DNA of 64,000 bases from Seriola aureovittata (lineage: Eukaryota > Chordata > Actinopteri > Carangiformes > Carangidae), in the NCBI RefSeq assembly GCF_021018895.1, contig NC_079385.1, positions 355,759 through 419,758 on the forward strand. The letters are read 5' to 3'. The notes beneath the pieces were generated by a model that did no database searches, was not told the origin of the DNA, and saw only the letters and a list, made by a program, of their open reading frames with translations. Positions 1 to 22,900 of the stretch are shown piece after piece; position 1 is the stretch's first letter; every line of letters starts with the position of its first letter. A program made the translations under genes and the position numbers.

Positions 1-1290
1 AATGCACACAGAGCACACAGAGCTACCGGAGAGCATAGAGAGCAGGGTAGAGGACAGAGAAGCAGTGCGACCATAGATGATTAGAACAGAAATATATGGT
101 GGTTAATAGTGAATGGCACCACAAATAAATCAATGTATGGGAAACGATTTTGTGGACGTTAAAATATTGACGTTAACGCACTTTCATTGTCGACGTCATT
201 GATTATGGCAACAAATTGTGGCAGCCCTACAAACAGTGGGTTGAATGTTTTTAATGGACGTGCATTGTATAATTTACATGCTCATTTAGTTCGTGGGCCA
301 ACTATTGTGGTGCTGAGACAACTGTTCAGGCAGGCATCGTGTCACACACCAGCCATCAGTGCATTCCTTTTCTCTAGTTTCGTGTTGAGCAGTGGTGCAA
401 CGTCACTCTCCTCCAATTTCCTTATGTGCCTGCTGATATTATGGTGGCCCAATGAATGCTAAATAATAAGTTAACCACAACGGGGTTACGCTTTTAGCAC
501 ATCTCTAAACGTTTCATGTCTCAGACCTGCGTTGCTGCAGACTCACCTAAATTCATGGAAGGTTAGGCGTTGCACCAACACCATTACAAAAATTTTTGTT
601 TTATTGTAGATGCGTCATATGGCAATTTTCAGTTACAATGTAGATTTAGTAGACTCTTAAATAGTGGGATAGCATGTTTTTAGTTTTGCTTTATGCACAT
701 TTCCCCATTCAAGTTGCCATAGTCTTGTTATATTACTGGTGCAGCTTCCATTGCAAAATATGAAGGAACTGATGCTGATCTGATGGGAGTAGCACTGTGG
801 CTGGGATGATTTTGGTTTCATATTTATCATTGGCAACTTATTTCGTTTTATATTTTTCTGCTCTTGCCTTTTGGTAACCTCTCGCTATATGATTAGTGCA
901 TCTGTCAAACTCAGTGGGATGGCTGTTCTGAATTGTTTTGCTTTGTAATTTCATTTGATGGGATGTGATGGGCAATTGACCGACCTATTGTTGCCCATTT
1001 CCTTCTACGGTCACGGAACGAAGTATGTGGGTCGGTTCAGTGGTCAAAGCTTGTTCTAGCTCTTTTGGTTGGGCGATGTGGGTGGAGGGACGTGGAGATA
1101 TATTTTTATAATTTCTTTTCCAGTAGTATTAGTTTGTGGAGCTGGTTACAGGTTGAGTACTGTATGTTTCTTTCACCGATGGCGAGTAAGGGACCTGGAT
1201 TGTGATGATTGTGTGCATCGGGTCATGTTGCCTGATGGTTGTAGGTGTTATACTTTGTTGACCTTCACCTTTGAACCAGTGCTCGGAATT
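1..1290. other. No recognisable gene; possible ipo8 intron or intergenic DNA
   Basis: I see no exon, conserved motif or clear repeat here. The short open frames have no recognisable protein features. Because ipo8 is on the minus strand and breaks off at 5218, this stretch could lie inside a later ipo8 intron or beyond the gene. The window alone cannot decide. Confidence 0.5.
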
Positions 1291-1291
1291 T

Positions 1292-2890
1292 ATGAATGAA
1301 CTCAATATTTTGAGCTGGAATTCAGGTGGTCTGAATATCCCACACAAAAGGACTAGTAAACTAGGATTATTACGCAGGAAGAAAATTAGCATTGCATTAT
1401 CACAGGAGACACATCTTTTTTCCAAGGATGTCAGACGCCTTGCTGATCGTAGCGTCTCCTTCATGCTGCCCTTATATCAATGGTGTAGCCAGGAAAATCA
1501 GGTTCCTGGATACATGGTCAGATAAAGCAGCTAGGCTGATTATACTCAAAGCGGAAAATAATGGCAGGAATATCACCTTTGTGTCTGCAGTTTTTACAGC
1601 AATCTGACAAATGTGAGGCTGGGTCTAAGTGAATACTCATTTATAATAGGTAGAGACCTTAACTAGGTTTGGAAATCAGCTGATGATGGGACAGGAAAAT
1701 CTGAGACAAGAGACCAAACACGGGCATCGTCTGCTCTACAGGCATGGGCAAATGCCTTGGGATTTGCTGATCTGTGGCGACTGACCAACCCATTGGCCAA
1801 AGATTATACATTTTTTTTTGCCCGACATCCATGACACACAGCAGCATTTGCCACTCTACGCTGATGACATTTTAGTTTTTCTCAAGGACCCACAGCAGTT
1901 GGCATTTACTATCAACACTAGATGAGTTTATCAGGATTCAAAGTAAACTGGTCCAAATCTTCTCTCTTACCATTGAATGAAGCAGCTAGGACCACCTCTC
2001 TACTAATATTCCCTGTGTTCAACATTTCAGATATTTAGGTATTAAAGTATTCCCCACTGTAAATTGCACTGTTAAACATAATTACACTGAGACTTTGAAT
2101 AAGGTTCTAAGTGATCTAGAATGGTGGGCAAGCTTGCGCAACTCACTCCAGGCACAAATCTCAATTATTAAAATGAACATGTTGCCCTAAATAAACTTTT
2201 TCAACTCTGTGATCCCCCTCTCTCCCCCTGCTTGATACTGGAGTTAACTCCAGGCAGCCTTTTCCAAATGCATTTGGAATGGGAAGCGTCCCTGTGTGAG
2301 CACCTCTACTGTCCAGCAGGGAAGAACTTTAAAATCTATTACTGGTCTTTCACTCTCAAACTAATTGGTTTGACCTTCATGCAACAGTTTCGTGGCGAGC
2401 AATGGAGGAAAAAATGGTACGTCCTTGGACTGTGAAAATGAATTTCCCCTTGGGGACAATAAACAAAATAACTAACTAAATAAATATCAGAAATGTATTG
2501 TGCTGGCAGGCTTAACAGGCTTAAGGACTGACCTTCCTTGATGTCATTTATATGGAGTTATCAACGGCTCATATAAACTGAGCTAAAGAGGAAAATGTAA
2601 ATATGTGGCCCTCAGCGGCTGAGGCAATGAAAGCCCTACTGTGACTTTTGTATATCTCAAGATTTGTTATCTGTCAGAGTCCAGAATCCATAGACATCCA
2701 GCAGCTCCATATATAATCTGTTCCACAAGGCCGACTGCTCCCTCTTTTCTTTTTCATTATTATTGTCTCTCTAAAGTCTGTGGGTAGGATACCTGATGTT
2801 GATGATATACCTTTAATGATTGGCTGTACATCACTGTTTGTGTTCATTTTTTGTTAAAATTGAAAATAAAACATTTTATAGAAAAAAAAA
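1292..2890 (+). mobile_element. L1-type LINE remnant, internally deleted
   Basis: A decayed ORF2 fragment. It starts with an AP endonuclease N-terminus (MNELNILSWNSGGLN, then a SQETHLF motif near 1405). A DLWRLTNP...DYTFF segment near 1770-1815 is the later endonuclease part. From about 1850 the reading jumps to a reverse transcriptase palm motif (LYADDILVFL), so most of the N-terminal RT is missing. RT thumb/connection-like text continues to about 2430 (EWWASLRNSLQAQISIIKMN) with several stops. It ends in an AATAAA-like run and an A-rich tail at 2880-2898, as expected for a LINE 3' end. A 50-bp piece at 2436-2487 resembles the 3' tail of another fish LINE family. Not functional. The clade is inferred from motifs only. 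Confidence 0.75.
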
Positions 2891-3312
2891 AGAAAAAGAT
2901 ACTGCTCCATCCGCACAGCTAAAAAACTGAAGATAGAGTTCATATCCTTCTAAAACACCAGCTGATGTATGAAAAAACTGACGCCATTTTCTGTATAATT
3001 TGAGTTGTAAACACACAATACAGTTCCAGTTAGTCATTGTTTCATTTTTTTTTTTTTTTTTTTTTTCAATGAAACTCATTTTTATTTTTATTCTAGTGAA
3101 TGGAAATGTTATTTCACATCTAGTTTTTGTTATTTCGTTAGTTTTAGTTAAGGATAATAAAGTTGCTGCGCATGATCAAAACAACAACAAAAAGTCCACA
3201 AAGAAGAACCATGAGGATTTGGTAAAATAGACAGAAGATGATGTTTGGGGATAAGAACCCCTCATGTGGCCACAGCTGATGGTCAAATTCAAGTAAGGAT
3301 ATGAAAAACATT
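2891..3312. other. Spacer with T tract
   Basis: Holds a 20-base T tract near 3047-3066 and AT-rich unique-looking sequence. No gene or element boundary is seen before the DNA element begins at about 3313. Confidence 0.5.
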
Positions 3313-5184
3313 CCAAAAAATTCCAGGGAAATTTTGAGTGCCACGGGGGCTACTGCCGGGATGAGTACATGATTTATTTCCATTGTTCAAAAGTCACCCT
3401 GATCATATTCTGGTTTTGAGAAATGTCTTGATATAAAAGACTCCGATATAAAACAATGTCACATCCCTCCATCATGTATTATGTGGGAAATATCTCATAT
3501 TTTGTTCTGTTTTTTTAAACAAAACAAGAGGCAACATGTCCTCAAACTGGCATTTAAAGGGTTAAAATCCTGAAAACTAATAAACATTTGGTAGGTTTGA
3601 GCAGAACTGAAGTGGTTTAAGAGGTGTACGCAAAAAAAAGCAGAAAATAATATTGATATATAATGATTTTATAGCATTTTCTTTGTGTCCTTTTTTGGAC
3701 GCGAGGAACCCCAGAGGGTACAAAATGTGTTACCAGTGTGTAATAGACCTGTAACAGTAACTGACATTAGATTTTAAAAATATGTCAAAAAAGACACTTT
3801 CTTGCAGAAATCCATACCTTCAGCTGTAACACAGCCAAAATGATCAGCAAATCAAAAAAGAAAAGTGAAGAAAATGTCCAAAAAAGGACAGCGGGACCCC
3901 TGAGGGTTAATAAATCCCATGAACCGCTATTTAAATTACCACTATTATGTTTTTTTCGGTGCTAAATTTAACATTACTGGGGAGGAGAGCAACGCGACTA
4001 GAAGTGACAGCGAGAGAGGGCTAGTAGCTTCTCCGCTCCTCTGTCTCAGCGGAGACCGTCACAACTTCATTCACTCATTTAACAAAACAAAAAAAAAGCA
4101 ACAAAGGAAGCAGTAAATGGACTTACATATTTAAGACCTAACTAAATGTAATTTAAGACCTAACATGCGGCTAATGTAAAGCTAGCGGAGCTTGGAGAGT
4201 TGGTTATCTGGTTGCTAGGCTACAGCTGACACGCGCACACAGGTCAGGAGCTGCCGTTGCCATGGCAATGTGAAAATCTGCCCAGAATTTGGCTTCTACA
4301 TGGCTTCAAACAATTGCAAATTATGAGAAAATCGTTACTTCTTTTCAAAAACCGAAAAACACCGTGAGAGACACTGACGCCAGAAGTTTCTTACAGTCTG
4401 TATTTTATTCAGATATTCCTTAAAACGAGTGAGTAAGCTCAGTGCGAAGACAGAGTGAGATTCTTTTGAAAAAAAAGACAATTACATTAGGTGTCAATGA
4501 GAGTGAGACAGGTATTGCTGCCGGACTCGGTACCCCCGTTTAAATTTTGTGCAGACCCTGCCTGTCAAAGTTACATTTTATGAATCCCAACAACTATGTC
4601 TACATTTTGAGAAATAATTATTTGTCTCCTTTTTACGGTTTGGCCGTGAGCTCGAGTTAAAAATAAAGGTTATTTTTTACTGCTTCACGCACTCTAGCCA
4701 ACTGACGCTGTCACTCTAACTTTGAAGAAAAAGTGATTTCCACTCCTCCTTTGAGTGCTCATAGTTTGAAAAGTTTACATGTTATGTAAAAACAGTTGTC
4801 TTTTGGAGAGAGCAGAAGTTTTCCTCCGTTTTATAGTTTGAATCACATTTCTACTTGCAGGTATGAGAGAGCTGGGTGACTCAGCAAAAAGGTGAAATTT
4901 TGTAGAAAAAAGGTGAAATTTTGTAGGTTTTTAAAGAAAATTCGAATGCATTCCTAATGCATTATTATTCCTAGTATTTTGGGAATAACTGTAGGGAAAA
5001 ATTGGAATTTTAACACCAAAAGTCATAGCACCTCTTTCGGGATCAAGACGCATATTTTGATGTATATATTACTGGGGTTTTCTCAAAGCTGCGGGACAAG
5101 TTACACGCCAAAATTTGGCGGAAGAATAATAATAAGTCTGAGGAATATTAATAGATGCCTCGGAGCTGAGCACCCGTGGCACTA
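3313..5184 (+). mobile_element. Non-autonomous DNA-type element, copy 1
   Basis: A 1.87-kb repeat. A second copy in inverted orientation lies at about 61634-63319, and the two align along their length apart from a few indels. Near the ends are imperfect inverted repeats: GTGCCACGGGGGCT at about 3339 and, on the opposite strand, GTGCCACGGGTGCT ending near 5183. The interior holds a fragment coding MNRYLNYHYYVFFGAKF that recurs in both copies, but no transposase. The right end contains a TTCCGCCAAATTTTGGCG palindrome-like stretch. Relative to copy 2 it carries about 190 extra bases around 4800-4990 and about 50 extra near 5090-5140. A clean target duplication could not be fixed, so superfamily and exact termini are open. 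It stops 33 bases from the ipo8 exon 9 splice donor. Confidence 0.65.
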
Positions 5185-5217
5185 ATGATCTGTCTGAGTC
5201 CTCTCTGTTTGTCCTAC

Positions 5218-16860
<11,643 letters not shown>

Positions 16861-18149
16861 TTGCTGCCACCATGAGTGCTGATACTGTTATTACAACTAG
16901 TCTGTCTTTTCCAGCTACTTCTAGTCCCAGTCTTAGCTAAGTGATGAACAGTAGATCTGGGTTCAAGTTCAAACTAGCCCCAGTCCAGTTTGTATAGACA
17001 TTCCTTTTTTACCAGTATAGTGGTCATACATCAGGAGCTGGTTCTAAGCTCTGTTCAACTACAGAAAGCTCTTACCTTTTTTATTTTTTTTATGTGATTG
17101 ATTCCTTGTGGATGGGTCGTTAGCATTTATTTTCAGTATTAAATCAACTCATGTGTAAATTCCAATTCAAACATTATCAGGCCTATATGAATTTGCTGTT
17201 TTACAGTGTAGTTGGATTTCACTGTTAACAATTGTTTTGCATCAACTCACATTGCTCGACGACGCTGAAGTTAGCTTTCAATTCAGCAGTTAAGAGGAAA
17301 GGTAAGAGAAACTTAACTTAGACAGATGCCTAATCCTCCGTTTATTGCACCTTTTATATGAACTTGTGTTAGACATTTAAGGTAGGTAACTACAGCAGAA
17401 GGACCAGGGACTGCATCTGGTGGATGAAACATCCATGATCTTTATTAGTTAGTTAGTCAGTTAGATTAATCTGTGGTTTAACTTCATGTTTACCGCAACA
17501 GATGCAGACAGGCCCCTGCAAGCCTATTACATATGTTCTGGACATTTCCGAGGCTACACCAGTTCTGTCAGTCAATTTTTAATACTGTCTCTAAAATACT
17601 ATAAGAGCCATTGGATCCATTCCTTCTTATTGCTTTATGGTGTTGCACCACAGGATGTACAACTAAATCAATTTCAAGTTCATTCTCATGTTCATTTTCA
17701 AATTCAAAAATGAAGTCAATGGAGATGGTCAGAGTCCAATGCAAAAGAATTTATTCTTCAACAAGAACAAAAGCGACATCAGATCTGGACCTGAACTGAA
17801 GACAGGGTGCCCTTGCATCATTATATATACAGTAGTTCCTTCTTAGGTTCTCTACCTATTTTCTTAAGCGAACCTATCAACGCCATGGGAACAATGGTGT
17901 CCAGCCCTGCATGGAATTTCCCCAAACCAGGCATGCCAGGGTATAGTAGTGGTGCCAGGTGTCCAGAACCCCCCAATTTATCCCCAACCTAGGTCTCATA
18001 TCTATCCTCAAAGTCTCCTATCTATTCTGAAAGTCCCCTATCTATCCTCAAAGTCTCCTATCAATTCTCAACTAAGGCTCCTATCTATCCTCAACCTGGG
18101 CCTCACTACGGCTGCTACTCCAACACCATTGCTCCCAGGGCCCTTCAGA

Positions 18150-18181
<32 letters not shown>

Positions 18182-18538
18182 TTTATTTCCTCTAGGTTCC
18201 ATTCTATAACAATCCTACTTCAGTAAAGGCTGGTTAACGGACAAATCTAACCTCAGTCATGCAAATAGCTATTTAATTGGAGTTTATCATTCAGTATGTT
18301 TATAACGCATGTATATTTTAGTGAGAATTTACCACAACAGATCTGATTACGGTTCATCCCGTAGGGTACATGAATATGTGTACCAGAGGGGCAGAGCTTT
18401 ACTCCTTCCTTAAGGGGCTTTTGTGATAAAATTCACAAAATGGCACTCTACACGCATCAGTTGACGAACAGTTCAACACCACCACCACCACCACCACCAC
18501 CACCAATCGACAGTAATTGGCAGGGTCGCTGTCTTGGT
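16861..18538. other. Intergenic spacer between ipo8 and caprin2
   Basis: No exon is recognised. It holds a tandem array of about 20-bp units built on CTCCTATCTATCCTCAA at about 17995-18108, a 26-base T run at 18151-18176, and a (CCA)n run at about 18478-18504. Confidence 0.6.
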
Positions 18539-18960
18539 TAGGGATGGGTCATGATTTTTGAATATTCAAATAGTCATTAAATTTGAAGAAAAATGTATAG
18601 TTTATGTGACTATCTTAAAAAAAATAATAATAATTTGCCAGTTTTATTTTACTGGCGCCCAGTAATGGAATGGGCCATATAGTATCGCAACATTGAAACA
18701 GAACTACTGAACTAAATCATTACTGCCAGGACAAGTGCCCACCTCTCCACATCAATCCCTTGGACTGGTGGAAAACCAATGAAACAAATATCCGACTTGC
18801 AAAATTAGCAGCGGCATACATATCTGTGCCTGCAACGTCTGTGCTGTCAGAAAGACTGTTCCCCAGTCTAGGCACTATGTTGACAAGAATAAAGGACAAT
18901 ATCTCTATTTTATCTCAACTTATACTTCAAACCAAACTACCAACATCAGCATTTAGCTCA
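18539..18960 (+). mobile_element. hAT transposase remnant (C-terminal dimerisation region)
   Basis: Begins with TAGGGATGGG, a common hAT-type end. At 18745-18905 it encodes NPLDWWKTNETNIRLAKLAA, AAYISVPATSVLSERLF and TMLTRIKDN, which match the conserved hAT C-terminal dimerisation motif (PLxWWK...YLxVPATSxxSERxFS). Only this portion remains. The catalytic core is absent and no right end was identified. Confidence 0.78.
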
Positions 18961-19295
18961 AAGAAACCATATGGTCAAGTACAGCCTGACACAACTGCTA
19001 GCACAGCTGTGGGCCCATGTCTGTTTATTGTGAATGGGAACTGCTGGTAAAAGCTCCAAGTGCAAAGTGCAGTTCAGGTTGGGTTCAGAAGCTAGGCTAA
19101 ATCCCAGATCAGGTGATCACTGTGATTTATCACAAGCTTTTTCCTGTTAAATTGGAGTAGTCATCACTGCTGTAGACACAGTTGGAAGAAAAAGATGCAT
19201 GTCAATGTAAATAAAACCCATCTTGCATTAGTTTTGTGTGTCACTGTAAAAACAGGTAAAATAAAGATGAAGCACGCAAACTTAACTGCTCATCT

Positions 19296-19301
19296 TTTAT
19301 T
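19296..19301 (-). terminator. Candidate caprin2 poly(A) signal
   Basis: AATAAA on the minus strand (TTTATT on plus), about 685 bases beyond the caprin2 stop codon. It would give a 3' UTR of about 0.7 kb. Inferred from position only; other A/T-rich variants exist nearby. Confidence 0.4.
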
Positions 19302-19985
19302 TTACATTAGGCACATCAAGGGACCACTTCCATGTCTCCACAGTAGTCTGTTAGTGCAACAATTTAGCCTCAAGTGTTTGAGACCACACCCACCACCAAG
19401 AACAATCTTTCCTCCACAGATTCACATCCACATACAGCAGGATGAGACTGAGTGCATAGGAGCCCGGCATCAAGCAAAGTGCTGATAGTCAGTTATACTT
19501 CATCCATTAAGTCAGCCATTCATTCAGTTCATTAGCCGTTTAACATCTGGTCAGACATCCAAAGCCATTCAGAAAACAAAGGCACAAATTCAAAACAATG
19601 CATCAAAGTTCTCACTGAAATCAGTGACCTGTGGGCTGAACAGCTGATGTACTACAGGATGATTTACAGCAAGATAATGTGATCAAGGCCCAGCTATACT
19701 AGTGTCAGTCACACTGAGCACCACCATCGTCAACTACACGTTGATGGGGAATCAGGCATATTTGGTAGATGTCACATAATCACAATTCCCATTTCAAATA
19801 AAGATGATGGCTGTGAATACAGATCATGGCCAAAAGCATACCATATGTTATGAATGAGCTTTATGGTGAAAATGACACTTGCATGCAGCCTGACCATAAC
19901 ACTGAAATGTCATTTTAATCACCATTCAGTGCAAAGCAAACAGTCCACACTTTCGGGCGAACAGGGCCATTTGGCCGACAGCAGT

Positions 19986-22900
19986 TCAATCCTGGTACAG
20001 CAGGAAGCCTGAGAAGGTACTGTACTTCCAGGTGCTGCCATAGATGGCGCCACGATGCAACCGGAGCCAAACCTGGTCACCCTGGAAGAGAGGCAGGATG
20101 GCGTGGTTGCTGGCCGTCTCATGATCTGGGGCTCCGTCGTTGGCGTATGCCGATACCATCACATCCTCGTTGCGCATGAGATTGATGTAAAGCGGCACAT
20201 TGATGGCGAGCTTCAGGATGTGGAAGATGAAGACATAGGTTCCATTGACGGGGCAGGTGAAGCGGCCAATATGGGTATCGTACATCTCCCCCAGGTTGCT
20301 GTGCAGCTGGTCGAACACTATGGGCTGGTCCAGATTACCCGGGGCGAAGTTGGCAGTGCGAGAGGCAGTGAAGGCCACTCGCAGAGGCTGGGAGAGTGGG
20401 TAGACTTGCATAGGAAGCAGAGCAGTGTGGTGGTGGCCGTGGGGGGTGAGCGGGACCTCCACGGTGGAGACTGACAGCGAGTCGCCATGCCCCGAGTCCA
20501 CAATCGTGAAGGCTCCCTCCCGGTCTGGGCTACTCACCTGGGAAGAATCACTCCAGCCTGCTGGAGAGTCAAGACAAAACAAATGTCGGACAGGGTGCAG
20601 TGATAACTATGGGGTTACAGTGGTTTTGAAACCTGTGTTTGTCCAGTTGAAGCTGACACTGGTTCATTAGATTTCATGTACTTTCTTAAATGCTGCTCTT
20701 TATGATAAACACCAGTACAGTAAAATGTTACATACCGACACTTGAGTTCATCCCTACCAGATTTCCACCTCCCCAAGTGTTGTCACCCTATTTCACTCGG
20801 TTTCCATGTCCATGTAAATGTTAAAAGTGCTTCAATCATGCAACCTTGTCCATTGGAGACATGAGATTTTTTTGATGATACACCAACCACCAGCCCATTC
20901 TCAGTAGAGAGGATATCTCCCAGATGACAGGGGGTGGGTACTGAAATTAGACAGATGCTGTGGTGCAACAGACTTGAAATTTTACCAATTACTTTGCCCC
21001 CATACAAATCCATGAGCAGAATCAAACAACCACACAAGTAAGCAGCAAAATCCCATCCAGCCACCACCCTGTAGAAAAGAATCTAACTGCAGAGGTTCTT
21101 CCCAGAGGGATAGATTACTGATAGTTAGAACTGGTGTTCTTACCACTGGAGTTATGTCTTCCTCCTCCACGTCTGTAGCTGTGTTGGTATCCAGAGTCCT
21201 GGAGAAAAAAAAACAAAAAAAAAACCCACACCAGAGGAACTGTAATGTGCAGATAAAGTAGGAACATCACACAGGGTGTGCTTATGCTCATGTTTTTTGC
21301 TACATGACCTGTTTTGTTTTCGGTTTTTACTAGCATGCTAAGCTACATGATACACTATAATTTTACTAGTGGGCATAGCTTCTCTGGGGTCAAACAGAAT
21401 TATCCGTAAAGGTCCAAACAAGGTTTATGTACAACTGGGGCTTTATTTTCATAGTTTTAGCCACCTAATTACAGTTATGTAACTGCTGAGGTTTAGGATA
21501 AAGGCAACATTGTTACAATGATGTCCAGTCAATCAAAACAGACAAATAGGTAAAAAAGCCAGATCATCTCAATTGTTTAGTTGGCTTAAAACTAAAAGTG
21601 AATGTACCATAAATTTCACTTAAAATCTCTAATTGCACAAGACAAGTGCATGTGGTGGATGTTTACAAGAGACAGTTGACAACTGGTGGCATGACCTTTG
21701 GGCACATGTTGTACGTGGACTAACATTAGTAGGACGGGGTGGAGTGACAGAACACGAGGTAGTATTTTTTTTTTTTTTAAGGGGACACTTGATGTAGACA
21801 ACATTGAGGAAAGTATGAACTGACTTAACTGACATGAGGATGAAGTTGTACATATTGGTTTAGATATTTTTAGTTCATTGTTCAGACCTATTACTAACTC
21901 TGTTCAGCAGATGAACTAATTGTATCAACCAGCTTATTCTTAGAGTCAGGTTGTTTCAAACAGTCCTGATTTAAAAAATATGAACCACTGAAGATGTCGA
22001 TTCAAAAACATCTGGGGAATGGTGAGTGAATAACTTAACATAATTAAAAAACTACAAGATATATAAAAAGATAAACAAGAATACTGTAAAACAACTGGAT
22101 GGTTTAATATGTAAGTGTTGTAATGTAATTTGTACACAAAGGGAATGAGGACAAGTGCAAACAAGGGTTTTGCTTACTCTAGCAGCATAGAGTAGAGGGC
22201 CACAGTCCCTGAGATGAGTCTGGGGGATATAGGGTCCTCCTGAGGAACAGAATCAGCATTAAGCCTCAGACCAACCTCAACAACATTAATTTCAGCCCAA
22301 GGTACTGATCCTGAACAGATGTCTGTCAAAGACAAGGGAATCACAGGAGTGGTGAAAACCCAAAAGAAACAGGAAAGCTGAGGGTAGATACCTCGATGCC
22401 AACCAGAAGAGCGAAAGGTTTGTGCCAGTCCCTTGCCGCCTCGTGCCATACCTCTCACAGATCCTTTGGTGTAGTATGACTGGCTGGGTCGACTCGTGCT
22501 TCCACCTGACTGGCCAGGGGAAAGGAAGATCTGCCCACCATTTCCCACTGTATAATCCGACTGGTACACTAGAGAGACGATTCAGCACAAAATGGGTCTC
22601 TGCTGACCATTCAGCCCACCAGGGTTGAGAGTTTAGGAATACAAAAATTTGTCCAACATACCAGGTTGTGGTTCGTCTTCTGAGGGAGCAAACTCAGGTG
22701 GTGTTTGAGTACTGGCAGTACTGTACCTGGGCTCAGAGAAAACTGGGGAGTCTGGTTTGTAGCTCAGTTCCCCATTCTGGGGTAAGGACGTATTCACCTT
22801 GAAGACCTATGGTGAAAAGACAATGGACATCAAATTAGTATTAAGAAACTGCATGGCCCAATTCACATCTAGAGCTTAATGTTACAGAATGTGTCTTCAT

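Noticed and set aside
19986..20582. Stand-alone secreted C1q/TNF-like gene
   Set aside because: There is no signal peptide, and the exon opens with an acceptor in phase with upstream RG-rich caprin exons. AGWSDSSQVSSP joins it to caprin2.
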